From contig NZ_JAGSPN010000007.1 of NCBI RefSeq assembly GCF_018139685.1, forward strand, positions 62,001 through 126,000: DNA of 64,000 nt. The letters run 5' to 3'. Below are positions 18,322-27,782 of this stretch, in pieces. This stretch comes from Cognatundibacterium luofuense. Lineage in GTDB: Bacteria; Pseudomonadota; Gammaproteobacteria; Burkholderiales; Burkholderiaceae_D. Position 1 is the first letter of the stretch. Every line of letters starts with the position of its first letter. Under the pieces are notes generated by a model. That model was given only the letters and a program-made list of their open reading frames with translations. It was not told the origin of the DNA and did no database searches. Made by a program: the position numbers and the translations under genes.

Positions 18322-19281
18322 TTACGGGCGAACCAGTTTTGAAAAATCCCGTGTCCGGAACGCATTTACGATGACGTCACGTAATATGATCAATTGCTCG
18401 AAAATGCCGGGTTGTGTAGCGTACTTATCGCGATAGTACAGATCAATGCTGTCGAAGCATTTGCTATCGCTGGCGCAACGGGTCAGCAGAATCAGACTGT
18501 TAGCACCGCAATCGACACCCAGGTAGCAGGAAGCCCAGCTCCATGCATCCTCAATCAATGCTCTTCTTTCTCTGGTTGCATACGTTTCGCCACTCACCCA
18601 GAAGCTCAGTTCATTTTTTTCGTTAAAGTACACACTCGCACCGATACCAAATCGTGCAATCGTGTCCGGGTCCTGCAGATCAGCGAGATCGATCAGGAGT
18701 TTTTGACGCTGTTCAGCACTGGGAGCTTTCTCCTGAGCGAGGCCACCCATCGTTTGAAAATAGCCATCTCTTTTTTGCGCCAGTAAGTCTTTTGCATCGC
18801 TCATTGATTTTGAAAGCTCACTGAGTCCTTGCTGCGTCAGCTCTTTTGACAGGAAGCCCTGACAGCGGTAACGCAAATCATTCAGCGCCGACTGCTTCTT
18901 TCCGAACAAGACGGCATCGGTATAGTCGCTTGCCTTGATATCAGGAATTTTCTGGATATCGATACAAATATTGATCGCATTAAAAGCATACGTCGCACCA
19001 CCTTCCTGCGGACGTTTTTTCGCCATTTCCGCAAAGGCGCGCAAATCCTTGCTGGCGTAATACGCTTTCGCAATTTCCAGCGTTTTGCCTTTGGCTTGTA
19101 CGGGCGTAGAAGCAGACCGAGGCACTGTCAGAACCGGTGCGACAGACTGCCTGCTGTGAGCCGCTGTAAGCGCAGGATTTGGCGCTACGACAGCAATGTC
19201 CGGTGCAGCCTGATACCAGCGCCATCCGGCAAAGCCACCCACTACCAGCAGAACCACGACGCCTGCAATGCGCTTATTCAC
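18322..19281 (-). CDS. Exported or membrane-anchored protein, paralogue of 19434-20327
   Basis: Unrecognised family, 319 residues, GTG start at 19281 with GGGAGAA upstream. It has an N-terminal membrane anchor or signal (RIAGVVVLLVVGGFAGW). From about residue 65 it matches the neighbouring gene product: KTLEIAKAYYASKDLRAFAE, MAKKRPQEGGATYAFNAINIC, paired cysteines in WASCYLGVDCGANSLILLTRC and CFDSIDLYYRDKY, and the common C-terminus RTRDFSKLVRP. Conserved cysteines and the signal suggest a periplasmic fold with disulfides. The two genes look like a tandem duplication. Confidence 0.8.
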   Translation of the reverse strand: MNKRIAGVVVLLVVGGFAGWRWYQAAPDIAVVAPNPALTAAHSRQSVAPVLTVPRSASTPVQAKGKTLEIAKAYYASKDLRAFAEMAKKRPQEGGATYAFNAINICIDIQKIPDIKASDYTDAVLFGKKQSALNDLRYRCQGFLSKELTQQGLSELSKSMSDAKDLLAQKRDGYFQTMGGLAQEKAPSAEQRQKLLIDLADLQDPDTIARFGIGASVYFNEKNELSFWVSGETYATRERRALIEDAWSWASCYLGVDCGANSLILLTRCASDSKCFDSIDLYYRDKYATQPGIFEQLIILRDVIVNAFRTRDFSKLVRP

Positions 19282-19433
19282 CGGTTTCTCCCATTCTTTG
19301 TGACGATTAACTGTGTACGCCGCGCAGCGAACACTGTCAGCGACATTGTCTGCGGCAAAACAGACCAGAATTTCGCATCGCAGTCATCACGCTTAGATGT
19401 CTGTTTTGAGTTGCCTCGTACCGATTACTGTTA

Positions 19434-20327
19434 TTACGGCTTAATCAGCTTAGAAAAATCTCGCGTACGAATGGCATTAGCGATGATGTCGCGCTGTGTA
19501 GTCAGCTGTTCAAACACCGCCGGTTGACTGGCGTATTTGTCGCGAAAATACAGATCTGAACTATCAAAACACTTATTGTTTGTAACGCAACTGCCCAGTA
19601 ATTCCAGACTGTTTGCAGTGCAGTCTGTGCCAAACTGACAAGCAGCCCAGACCCAAGCATCCAGAATCCGGTCAGCATCGGCCTTGCCCGAGTACAACTT
19701 ACCATCGAACCAAACGGACTCTTCACTCTTTTCATTGACGTGCAGTCCGCTAATCATGCCGGCACTACTGATAGCAACAGGGTCTTGCAAGTCGACCATC
19801 TCATTCAGCAGTTTTCGCCGATATTCTGCGCTCAGTACTTTCCCCCGCGCCAGTTCTTCGAGAACCTGATCAAGCTTACTCCGGTTTTGTTCCAGCACAT
19901 CTCCGGAACTGCTCTTATATTTAAACTGCTCGCCAAGTCTGATTGGTGTCAGCTCATCCGGTAAAAAACCCTTGCAGCGTTCGCGCAACTCATTCAACGC
20001 AGTTTGCTTCCTTGCCATCAAGGCCTGATCAGCGTTATTACCTGATGTGACGTCAGGGAAACGCCTTACCTCCGCGCAAGTAAATGCCGCTTTGAATGCA
20101 TAGGTTGCGCCGCCGTCCTGCGGACGTTTTTTCGCCATGTCGGCAAAAGCGCGCAAATCTTTGCTGACGTTGTAGGCGTGCACAATCTCCGCTATCTTAG
20201 CGCCGGCTTTTTCAGATGTCGCTGCTGACTGCGATGCTTGCGCGGCTGATACGGCCTGAACCGGAATTCCGGCTGCAACAGCACTGAATAAGATGAAAGC
20301 CGCGATTCCTGCGTTGCACTTACCCAT
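19434..20327 (-). CDS. Exported protein, paralogue of 18322-19281
   Basis: Unrecognised family, about 297 residues from the ATG at 20327, chosen because AGGGGGAA lies 5 bases upstream and a clean signal peptide (MGKCNAGIAAFILFSAVAAG, cleavage near VSA-AQA) follows. An in-frame upstream ATG at 20369 lacks these features. The body repeats the paralogue's landmarks: VHAYNVSKDLRAFADMAKKR, QDGGATYAFKAAFTC, WAACQFGTDCTANSLELLGSC, CFDSSDLYFRDKYASQP and FSKLIKP. The repeated KDLRAFA.MAKKRP.. region resembles a helical-repeat start, but no function can be given. Confidence 0.8.
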   Translation of the reverse strand: MGKCNAGIAAFILFSAVAAGIPVQAVSAAQASQSAATSEKAGAKIAEIVHAYNVSKDLRAFADMAKKRPQDGGATYAFKAAFTCAEVRRFPDVTSGNNADQALMARKQTALNELRERCKGFLPDELTPIRLGEQFKYKSSSGDVLEQNRSKLDQVLEELARGKVLSAEYRRKLLNEMVDLQDPVAISSAGMISGLHVNEKSEESVWFDGKLYSGKADADRILDAWVWAACQFGTDCTANSLELLGSCVTNNKCFDSSDLYFRDKYASQPAVFEQLTTQRDIIANAIRTRDFSKLIKP

Positions 20328-20548
20328 TTGATTCCCCCTATTTATCTGCACTCTGTACGGTGTTTTCATGGCAAGTCATATCACCAGAGAAACATTTTCT
20401 CAGCAGATTAACGTTGACGTGCAAAAAGCGCAAGAAAACAGGTGAAATGCGGTGTTCTGCACAACAATCCGTCGGTCGTCGGCAGAAAGTCCGGCTGTCC
20501 GAAAATGGCAAATGACGATAGCTGCATATTACCTAGCCTTATTGCCAT

Positions 20549-20590
20549 AAAAAAACCACCGCAGACCAGCAGGTTTGCGGTGGTTTCCAG
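20549..20590 (-). terminator. Terminator of the nadA-nadC unit
   Basis: On the minus strand AAACCACCGCA and TGCGGTGGTTT pair around a short loop and are followed by a T run (TTTTTTTATGG). It starts about 40 bases after the nadC stop. The interval 20328-20630 otherwise holds only the promoter of the 20327 gene. Confidence 0.9.
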
Positions 20591-20630
20591 AGAGCAGACT
20601 GAAGCTGAAACAGCGGGCTTAAAGCACCGG

Positions 20631-21497
20631 TTACAACACGCGCAGCGAGTAATCGGTGGCTTTGACGTCTTTGGTCAGGCTGCCGATGGAAATGCGGTCG
20701 ACGCCGGTTTCGGCGATGGCGCGCAGGGTGGAATGATCGACGCCGCCGGAAGCTTCCAGCAAGGCGCGGCCTGCGTTGATGCTGACCGCTTCGCACATCA
20801 TGTCGGTGCTGAAGTTATCGAGCAGAATCGATGTCGCACCGGCGTCCAGTGCCTGACGCAGTTCATCCAGATTTTCGACTTCTACCTGAATGCTGACACC
20901 GGCATTCAGCGCGAATGCCTGTTGCATTGCCGGCGCGATACCGCCAGCGGCGGCGATATGATTTTCCTTGATCAGAATGCCGTCGTACAGCGCCAGACGC
21001 TGGTTTTTACCACCGCCGACACGTACCGCGTATTTCTGTGCCAGACGCAGGCCAGGCAGCGTTTTGCGGGTATCCAGCACCGCTGCGCGGGTGCCTTCGG
21101 TCAGTAGCGCGTAGTGACGGGTTTTGGTAGCAACACCGGACAGCAATTGCAGGAAATTCAGCGCAGAACGTTCTGCGGTCAGCAGCGCACGTGCCGGTGC
21201 TTCGATGCGGCAAACCACGCTGTCTGCGCGCATCAGATCGCCTTCGGCATATTGCCAGTCGACGATGATGCTGGCGTCGCAGGCTTGCATCACTGCATCA
21301 AACCACGGCGCGCCGCACAGTACAGCATCTTCGCGCACAATCACTTGCGCTTTCACACGTTCTTCCGCCGGTACCAGCAGGCCGGTCAGATCGCCGCTGC
21401 CGACATCTTCTGCCAGTGCGTCGCGGATATTGCGCTCAAACGCTTGCTGCAAGTCTGCATCAAACGGTGCATGCGCATTGTTGAGGTTGCTAGACAT
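20631..21497 (-). CDS. nadC: Quinolinate (nicotinate-nucleotide) phosphoribosyltransferase
   Basis: Converts quinolinate and PRPP to nicotinate mononucleotide, the third step of de novo NAD synthesis. From the ATG at 21497 (MSSNLNNAHAPFDADLQQAF) it has 288 residues. Visible signatures are EDVGSGDLTG, ERSALNFLQLLSGVATKTR, LDTRKTLPGLRLAQKYAVR, GGGKNQRLALYDGILIKENH, the EVEN acidic patch, LDNF and LEASGGV. The frame continues upstream to 21611, but that would overlap nadA and has no similarity. It is 28 bases downstream of nadA. Confidence 0.96.
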   Translation of the reverse strand: MSSNLNNAHAPFDADLQQAFERNIRDALAEDVGSGDLTGLLVPAEERVKAQVIVREDAVLCGAPWFDAVMQACDASIIVDWQYAEGDLMRADSVVCRIEAPARALLTAERSALNFLQLLSGVATKTRHYALLTEGTRAAVLDTRKTLPGLRLAQKYAVRVGGGKNQRLALYDGILIKENHIAAAGGIAPAMQQAFALNAGVSIQVEVENLDELRQALDAGATSILLDNFSTDMMCEAVSINAGRALLEASGGVDHSTLRAIAETGVDRISIGSLTKDVKATDYSLRVL

Positions 21498-21525
21498 AAG
21501 AGACTTTCTCTGAAAATAAAGGGGA

Positions 21526-22662
21526 TCAGGCCGGGCCAATGTTCTGGAACAGCGCACCGTCTTTGGCCAGATCGCCGGACGGACGCACATTCGCTTTCTT
21601 CGCGGCTGCAAAGTCCAGCATGCGGTCGATACAGGTTTTGGCTTTGTAGGCGATGGCGGTATCTACGGTGATTTCATTGCTGCCGGTTTCCAGCACGTGC
21701 AGCAGATTGCGTAAGCCATTCATGGCCATCCACGGGCAATGCGCGCAGCTCTTGCAGGTGGCGCTGTTACCGGCAGTCGGCGCAACGATAAAGCGTTTGC
21801 CGGGCGCAGCCATTTGCATTTTGTGCAGAATGCCGTTGTCGGTCGCGACGATGAATTCCTGCGCATCCATGGTTTGCGCAGCATGAATCAGTTGCGAGGT
21901 GGAGCCGACCACATCAGCCTGCGCCACTACAGACGCTGGTGATTCCGGATGCACCAGAACTTTGGCGTTCGGATATTCAGCCTTCATCACATCCAGTTCC
22001 ACGCCTTTGAATTCATCATGCACCAGACAAGAACCCTGCCACAGCAGCATGTCGGCGCCGGTTTCTTTCTGGATGTAGCTGCCCAGATGTTTATCCGGTG
22101 CCCACAGAATTTTTTTACCTTGTGCATGCAGGTGGCGCACGATGTCCAGACCGATGCTGGAAGTCACCATCCAGTCGGCACGGGCTTTGACCGCGGCGCT
22201 GGTGTTGGCGTACACGACCACGGTGCGGTCAGGATGGGCATCGCAGAATGCAGCAAATTCATTCGCATCGCAGCCCAGATCCAGCGAGCATGTCGCATCC
22301 AGATCCGGCATCAGGATGGTTTTTTCAGGGCTCAGGATTTTGGCAGTTTCGCCCATGAAACGCACACCGGCCACGATCAGGGTTTTGGCTTCATGATCAC
22401 GGCCAAAACGTGCCATTTCCAGCGAATCAGATACGCAACCGCCGGTTTCTTCGGCGAGATCCTGCAAGTCCGCATCCACATAGTAATGCGCAACCAGCAC
22501 GGCTTGCTTTTCTTTCAGCAAGGCACGGATACGGCTTTTCAGGGCGATTTTTTCTTCCGGTGTCGGCATATCCGGCACTTTGGCCCAGGCATTGGCGACA
22601 CAACTGCTGCCTTCTTCCATTAAAGGACGTTCAAATTCAACGACTTTGGTAGCTTCCATCAT
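21526..22662 (-). CDS. nadA: Quinolinate synthase A (4Fe-4S)
   Basis: Condenses iminoaspartate with dihydroxyacetone phosphate to quinolinate. The 378 residues carry the three cluster cysteine regions: LDATCSLD near 126, [12 protein letters not shown] near 213, and a [15 protein letters not shown] motif near 310. Conserved [13 protein letters not shown] and [11 protein letters not shown] stretches bind substrate. The CxxCxxC form is typical of proteobacterial NadA. ATG codons at 22662 and 22659 are both possible. It heads a nadA-nadC unit whose promoter region holds TATACCCC-type repeats. Confidence 0.96.
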   Translation of the reverse strand: MMEATKVVEFERPLMEEGSSCVANAWAKVPDMPTPEEKIALKSRIRALLKEKQAVLVAHYYVDADLQDLAEETGGCVSDSLEMARFGRDHEAKTLIVAGVRFMGETAKILSPEKTILMPDLDATCSLDLGCDANEFAAFCDAHPDRTVVVYANTSAAVKARADWMVTSSIGLDIVRHLHAQGKKILWAPDKHLGSYIQKETGADMLLWQGSCLVHDEFKGVELDVMKAEYPNAKVLVHPESPASVVAQADVVGSTSQLIHAAQTMDAQEFIVATDNGILHKMQMAAPGKRFIVAPTAGNSATCKSCAHCPWMAMNGLRNLLHVLETGSNEITVDTAIAYKAKTCIDRMLDFAAAKKANVRPSGDLAKDGALFQNIGPA

Positions 22663-22709
22663 TCTCTGCCTATCGCCGGAAGCGCGCTGGAAGGCGTTCC
22701 GGCATCAAA

Positions 22710-22780
22710 ATATACTCCCCGGGGTATATAAAAAGGCCCAGTGTTTACGCTGACAATAGGCCGGTTTTGGCGTATACCCC
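22710..22780 (-). promoter_or_regulatory. nadA promoter with candidate repressor sites
   Basis: On the minus strand a TTGTCA (-35 like) is followed 18-20 bases later by TTTATA/TATATA. Around this are three related boxes: TATACTCCCC (22711), GGGGTATA (22721-22728), which together form an imperfect dyad around CCCCGGGG, and TATACCCC (22773-22780) further upstream. Such symmetry at a NAD biosynthesis promoter suggests an NAD-responsive repressor site, but I cannot name the regulator. Confidence 0.5.
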
Positions 22781-22803
22781 CTGTTTTTCAGGGAAATTGA
22801 GGA

Positions 22804-22841
22804 TAAAAAACGCCGGTTGCGCTGTGGGCGGAACCGGCGTT
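22804..22841 (-). terminator. Terminator of the M13 peptidase gene
   Basis: AACGCCGGTT and AACCGGCGTT form a perfect 10-bp inverted repeat (22809-22818 and 22832-22841), followed on the minus strand by a T run. It lies 32 bases after the stop at 22873. Confidence 0.9.
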
Positions 22842-22872
22842 GGGATCACAGCAAAGGCGATAGTATACGCTG

Positions 22873-24936
22873 TTACCAGATATTCACACGCTTTGCTTCA
22901 GTACGCAGTGGCGAACGCTTGCCTTCGCAACGGAAAGCCGCACTGAATTCCGTCATATTGGCCAGCGGCGCCAGTACGCGGTATTTGTCCGGCGAATGCG
23001 GATCAGTGGCCAGCGTCATGCGCAGCATTTCATCGCGGATATTGCTGCGGAAGCTTTGCGCATTAGCGACGAAGAAGCGTTGTTCCGCCGTCAGACCATC
23101 CAGTTCCGGTTGGGGATTTTTCGCCAGCGCTTTACGCAATGCTGCCAGCGCAATCTTCATCCCGCCCAGATCGGCAATGTTTTCACCGGCAGTCAGCTTG
23201 CCGTTGATATGGAGCTTGTCGATAGGATTGTATTCACCGAACTGCACTTCGATTGCTTTGGCGCGACGTACGAATTCTTTTTCATCCGACTTGGTCCACC
23301 AGCTTTTCAGATTCCCTTCGGCATCAAACTGACGGCCTTCATCATCAAATGCATGGGTCAGCTCATGGCCAATGGTGGCACCGGTATTGCCGTAATTCGC
23401 TGCCAGATCGCCCTGCACATGGTACAGCGGCGCTTGCAGAATACCGGCCGGGAACACGATTTCATTCATGCTCGGGTTGTAATACGCATTCACGGTTTGC
23501 GGCGTCATGCCCCATTCGGTGCGGTCTATCGGTTTGCCAAGGCGCTTAATCATGCGCTGATATTCAAATGCAGACGCACGTTTTACGTTTCCTGCGTAAT
23601 CATCACGACTGATTTGCAGACCACTGTAATCGCGCCAGACATCCGGATACCCAATCTTCACCATGATGCTGTCCAGCTTTTTGTAGGCCTGCTGCTTGGT
23701 GACGTCCGACATCCAGCTCAGGCTGGCAATGTTTTCGCGCATGGCTTCTTTGATGTTATTCACCATATCCAGCACACCGGCTTTGGCTTCCGGCCCGAAT
23801 TGCTGCGCCACATACAATTGCCCCAGTGTTTCACCGGCGCTGTGATCCAGCACTTCCAGTACGCGCTTCCAGCGTGGCGATAATTCTTTGGTACCGGCCA
23901 GCTTTTGGCCGTTGAATGCAAAGTTTTCGTCAACAAAGGCTTTGCTCAGATACGGCGCGTAGCTGCTGACCACATCCCAGCGCAACAGCAATTGCCAGTC
24001 GCTGAGCGGCACGCTTTGCATCAGCTGATCCAGACCTTTAAAAAATTTCGGATGAGCGATATTCAGCGGGCCCGGTTCTTTCACACCGGCAGCAGTAAAA
24101 AATGCATCCCATGCGGTACGCGGCGTCATTTTTTTCAGTCCCGCCAGATCCGACAAGTGATAACTGGCTTCCGGATCGCGCAGCGCCACTTTGTCCATGC
24201 TGACTTGTGCCAGACGGGTTTCCAGCGCCAGTATGCGTTTCGCTGCATCGACAGCCGCCGCTTCGCTGTCGCCGGCCAGCACCAGCATACGGGCCACATG
24301 CTTCAGGTAAGCAGCGCGGATGTCTTTGCTTTCTTTATCCTGTTTCAGATAGTAGTCGCGGTCTGGCAGGCTCAAGCCACCCTGCGAGATTTGCGCGATA
24401 TAACGGCTGGCGTTTTTGGTATCCTGATCCACCACGAAGCCAAAACCACTACCGATACCGTCACGGTGAAATTCACCAATCACTTGCATTAACTGCGTAC
24501 GGTCTTTGATCGCGGCGACTTTTTGCAGTGCCGGTTGCATCGGTTGCGCGCCCAGTTGCTCAATCCGCGCTTCATCCATACCGCTGGCAAAAAAATCGCC
24601 GACCAGTTTTTCGCTGCCTTTTGCATCCGCTTTGTTGACTGCCGCTTCTGCCAGCGTACGTAGGATGTTCAGGTTGCGTTCATTCACTTCTTCATACGCG
24701 CTGTAGCGGGAACGGTCTGCCGGCACCGGATTATTTTTCAGCCAGACACCATTCGCAAATTCGTAAAAATCAGTACAGGCATCGGCATTGCGGTTCATGG
24801 TATCTGCCTGCAGCACCAGCGCATTCGAGGTGGTAGTGACAGGAGTAACAGCAACCGCAGATGCGGATACACCGGCAATTGCCAGCGCCATCAGGCAAGG
24901 TTTCAGCTTTTTCAAAAAGTGGGACTGGATTTTCAT
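22873..24936 (-). CDS. Secreted M13-family (neprilysin/PepO) zinc metallopeptidase
   Basis: Zinc endopeptidase of the M13 family that cleaves oligopeptides outside the cytoplasm. I chose the ATG at 24936 (MKIQSHFLKKLKPCLMALAI), which gives a signal peptide ending near AVAV, and about 687 residues. An upstream in-frame ATG at 25002 would mask the signal. The substrate motif NAYYNPSMNEIVFPAGILQ, the zinc site GATIGHELTHAFDDEGRQFD (HExxH), and the GENIADLGG third-ligand motif are intact. The N-terminal DACTDFYEFANGVWLKNNP is the family's entry signature. It is 65 bases downstream of a CocE-like hydrolase on the same strand, so the two may be co-expressed. Confidence 0.93.
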   Translation of the reverse strand: MKIQSHFLKKLKPCLMALAIAGVSASAVAVTPVTTTSNALVLQADTMNRNADACTDFYEFANGVWLKNNPVPADRSRYSAYEEVNERNLNILRTLAEAAVNKADAKGSEKLVGDFFASGMDEARIEQLGAQPMQPALQKVAAIKDRTQLMQVIGEFHRDGIGSGFGFVVDQDTKNASRYIAQISQGGLSLPDRDYYLKQDKESKDIRAAYLKHVARMLVLAGDSEAAAVDAAKRILALETRLAQVSMDKVALRDPEASYHLSDLAGLKKMTPRTAWDAFFTAAGVKEPGPLNIAHPKFFKGLDQLMQSVPLSDWQLLLRWDVVSSYAPYLSKAFVDENFAFNGQKLAGTKELSPRWKRVLEVLDHSAGETLGQLYVAQQFGPEAKAGVLDMVNNIKEAMRENIASLSWMSDVTKQQAYKKLDSIMVKIGYPDVWRDYSGLQISRDDYAGNVKRASAFEYQRMIKRLGKPIDRTEWGMTPQTVNAYYNPSMNEIVFPAGILQAPLYHVQGDLAANYGNTGATIGHELTHAFDDEGRQFDAEGNLKSWWTKSDEKEFVRRAKAIEVQFGEYNPIDKLHINGKLTAGENIADLGGMKIALAALRKALAKNPQPELDGLTAEQRFFVANAQSFRSNIRDEMLRMTLATDPHSPDKYRVLAPLANMTEFSAAFRCEGKRSPLRTEAKRVNIW

Positions 24937-25001
24937 CGTGTTAATTTTTTCTTTATATGAATCGTTAAAGCAGTTCGGCTGTTTTTTTTCAAAATCTGCC
25001 A

Positions 25002-26969
25002 TTAAGGCTGATGCTGCGTAGGATTGGAACGCTGCAACACCGGTAACACCAGTGCCGAATACTGCCCCGGCGCATGATAGACGCGCTGCGTGGCTTTGAC
25101 AAAATCTTCCGGTTTAGCGGAAGGAATATGCATAAATTTCTGAGGATTCAGATCCACCAGCGGGAACCAGCTGCTTTGTATCTGCACCATGATGCGGTGG
25201 CCGCGACGGAAGGTGTGATTCACATCCGGCAGTGCAAAATGCAGCTTACTGACTTCACCGGGTACAAAAGCTTCCGGTTTTTCAAAGCTGTTACGGAACT
25301 TGCCACGGAAAGGTTCACCGCGCACCAGTTGCTGATAACCACCCATTGCGGTTTCCGGTACCGGAATATCCTCACCGCGCTTACGGCGCTGTGGCGCATC
25401 CGGATAATCGTCCGGATACACATCAATCAGTTTCACCACAAAGTCCGCATCCGTGCCTGTTGTCGATACAAACAATTGCGGCTGCACCGGTCCGGCGACC
25501 GTCACGTCATCTTCCAGTACGTCGGTCATATAGCTCAGCACATCCGGGCGCTGCGAGGCAAAACGTTGATCGCTGACCATGTATTCACGCGGTGCGCCAG
25601 TGGCCGGATAATTGATAAACGGCACCGGTTTTTTCGGATCAGCGATGTATTCATCAAACGCGGCACCGGTAGCAGGTTGCTGCCAGCTGAGTTTGCCATC
25701 CGCTTGCAAATACAGGCTGACTTGCTTCGCCTGTTTCGGCGGCCAGCTGGCATATTCACGCCAAACGTTAGTGCCGGTTTCAAACGCATGGACTTCTGGC
25801 AGTGCTTTTCCCTGCACGCCTTTCAGATGCTGCTCAAAGAAAGGGAACAGAATGTTCTTGCGATAGTATTCCGAGGTTTTGCTGCCAAACTGCACCAGCC
25901 CCAGCGATTTTCCATCGGCACCAGCCCAGCCACCATGCACCCACGGGCCGATCACCAGTCCGTTATACGGCGCTTTGGCATTGGCCGGACGATTAGCACG
26001 AATCGCCTGATAGGTATAAAACGGGCCCGCCACATCTTCCGCATCGAACAGACCACCTACCGTCAGTACGGCAGCGCTGATATTGCGCAGATGGCGGGAA
26101 ATATCGCGACTTTGCCAGAATGCATCGTACGTATCGTGCTGTATGGTCGGCATCAGCAACTCGCTCTGTTCCGGCGACATTTGCGCCAGAATATTCCCCA
26201 GCGACAATTGCTTCAGGAAAAAGCGGTAACCATCCGGCGTACCGTAATCAAAACTGCGCCAGCCGCGCGGTTCCGGCGTCGGATTTTTTTGCTCGGTAAA
26301 ACTGGCATAAAAATCAAAGTTCGCCGCCAGCATGAAAGCACCGTTATGGTAGGAATCATCGCCTTTGTACAGATTGGTGACCGGCGCTTGTGGCGAAGCC
26401 GCTTTAATCGCCGGATGCGAATCGATGATACTGGCCGAGGTGTAGAAGCCTGGATAGGAAATTCCCCAGATACCGACTTTACCGTTGTTGCCACCGATGT
26501 TTTTCAGCAGCCACTCGACGGTGTCGTACATATCCTGACTTTCGATACCCTCACCCGGTTTTTTATCGGGATTCTGGTGCGGCGTTGCTTCCTGCCATTT
26601 GCCTTCCGACATGTAGCGACCACGCACATCCTGATTCACAAAGATATAACCGGCTTCCTGAAATTCTTTTCCCGGACCCAGCGAGGAAGGATAAAAATCG
26701 ACGCCGTAATGATTTTCCGCGCCTGCAAAACTACCGCTGCCGTAAGGTGAACGCACCATCAGAAACGGATACGTTTTGCTACTGTCTTTCGGCACGTACA
26801 CTACCGTCATCAGCTTAACGCCGTCGCGCATCGGAATGCGGAATTCATATTTAGTGTACTTTTCCTGCACCAGATTTGCCGGTGCTTCGTCTGCCGCCAG
26901 TGCCTGAGCTGCAAAAGTCGCTGCGCCGAGCGCCAGCAACATTGCCTGACATAGTCGCTTGAGTTTCAT
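25002..26969 (-). CDS. Exported CocE/NonD-family (S15-like) alpha/beta hydrolase
   Basis: Secreted serine hydrolase of the X-Pro dipeptidyl-peptidase / cocaine esterase / glutaryl-acylase family. From the ATG at 26969 (MKLKRLCQAMLLALGAATFA; AAGGA seven bases upstream) it has a signal peptide cleaved near ALA-ADEA and about 655 residues. The nucleophile elbow GIWGISYPGFYTSAS is near residue 170, the oxyanion-type NQDVRGRYMSEGKW near 125, and the C-terminal jelly-roll domain with HTFRRGHRIMVQIQSSWFP near 620. Family members act on amide or ester bonds; the substrate here cannot be told. Confidence 0.9.
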   Translation of the reverse strand: MKLKRLCQAMLLALGAATFAAQALAADEAPANLVQEKYTKYEFRIPMRDGVKLMTVVYVPKDSSKTYPFLMVRSPYGSGSFAGAENHYGVDFYPSSLGPGKEFQEAGYIFVNQDVRGRYMSEGKWQEATPHQNPDKKPGEGIESQDMYDTVEWLLKNIGGNNGKVGIWGISYPGFYTSASIIDSHPAIKAASPQAPVTNLYKGDDSYHNGAFMLAANFDFYASFTEQKNPTPEPRGWRSFDYGTPDGYRFFLKQLSLGNILAQMSPEQSELLMPTIQHDTYDAFWQSRDISRHLRNISAAVLTVGGLFDAEDVAGPFYTYQAIRANRPANAKAPYNGLVIGPWVHGGWAGADGKSLGLVQFGSKTSEYYRKNILFPFFEQHLKGVQGKALPEVHAFETGTNVWREYASWPPKQAKQVSLYLQADGKLSWQQPATGAAFDEYIADPKKPVPFINYPATGAPREYMVSDQRFASQRPDVLSYMTDVLEDDVTVAGPVQPQLFVSTTGTDADFVVKLIDVYPDDYPDAPQRRKRGEDIPVPETAMGGYQQLVRGEPFRGKFRNSFEKPEAFVPGEVSKLHFALPDVNHTFRRGHRIMVQIQSSWFPLVDLNPQKFMHIPSAKPEDFVKATQRVYHAPGQYSALVLPVLQRSNPTQHQP

Positions 26970-27219
26970 CATTTTCCTTGTTATTCCGTATAAATGCAGA
27001 GCCTGCATACCGCCACCTGTAGCAGCCGCCTGTGCGCTGTTACAAAACGCAAAGCTGCAGAATCGCCACTTTGCTATGATGTTCAGATACGCCGCATGAA
27101 AGATGCAGTGACCGGAAGTTCGTCAAAAAGTTTCCGGTTTCACCAGAAAAAGCCTTTATCCGCCTCGATTTCCGGAATACGGGTTTCCTGATAGCCGTGC
27201 GGTTTTCTTCAGGAACAGG

Positions 27220-27681
27220 ATGATGATGAACACCTTACTCCGCGCCGCCCTCATTGCGGCAATGTTGTGCAGCGTCGATGCTGCGCAGGCAGAAGTACGT
27301 ACCAGTATTTCGATTGGCGTCGGCACTGGCTGGCATTCACACAGTGCTTACCGCCCTTACTATGGTCACCACTACTACCGCCCTTACCCTGTCTACTTTG
27401 GCCCGACAGTCAGGTATTACAGCTCACCTCCGGTTTATATCGCTCCTGCACCAGGCTATACCGTGTACAGCGCGCCGGTTGTCAGCAGCGCTCCTGTCAC
27501 CGTCTACAACGATGCTCCGGTTGTAAGGGAAACAGTAACGGTGTATGACAGCCAGCGCCCCGCCGGATCTCCGCCGGTTGATGGTTCGGGTGACTGGTGG
27601 TATTGCCATCAGCCGGACGGTTTTTATCCGTCTGTAAAATCCTGTCCTGCAGGCTGGCAGCGTGTACCGGCAAGCCGCTGA
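27220..27681 (+). CDS. Small exported Tyr/Pro/His-rich protein
   Basis: Unrecognised 153-residue protein. Three consecutive ATG codons (27220, 27223, 27226) follow AGGAACAGG; any may start. A signal peptide (LLRAALIAAMLCSVDAAQA) precedes a low-complexity segment rich in Tyr, His and Pro (SAYRPYYGHHYYRPYPVYFG, then repeated Pro-Val-Tyr motifs). The C-terminus WWYCHQPDGFYPSVKSC plus WQRVP resembles the tail of small exported proteobacterial proteins of unknown function. It has its own terminator and is transcribed away from the hydrolase gene. Confidence 0.8.
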   Translation: MMMNTLLRAALIAAMLCSVDAAQAEVRTSISIGVGTGWHSHSAYRPYYGHHYYRPYPVYFGPTVRYYSSPPVYIAPAPGYTVYSAPVVSSAPVTVYNDAPVVRETVTVYDSQRPAGSPPVDGSGDWWYCHQPDGFYPSVKSCPAGWQRVPASR

Positions 27682-27714
27682 TGCCTCTCAATCTATTTCT
27701 GCGTCACAGCTAAT

Positions 27715-27755
27715 AAAAAACCCGCTCCGGATACTACCGGAGCGGGTTTTTTGTT
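27715..27755. terminator. Bidirectional terminator between 27220 gene and cheV
   Basis: AAAAAACCCGCTCCGG and CCGGAGCGGGTTTTTT form a perfect stem with an A run on one side and a T run on the other, so it can work on both strands for the two convergent genes. Confidence 0.93.
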
Positions 27756-27782
27756 TATGACCGGGATGAAGATCCCGCAGAA

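Noticed and set aside
25074-26750. A 558-codon open frame antisense to the CocE-like hydrolase gene
   Set aside because: It mirrors codon bias of the real gene, has no recognisable domain or ribosome binding site, and the opposite strand has strong family motifs and a signal peptide.
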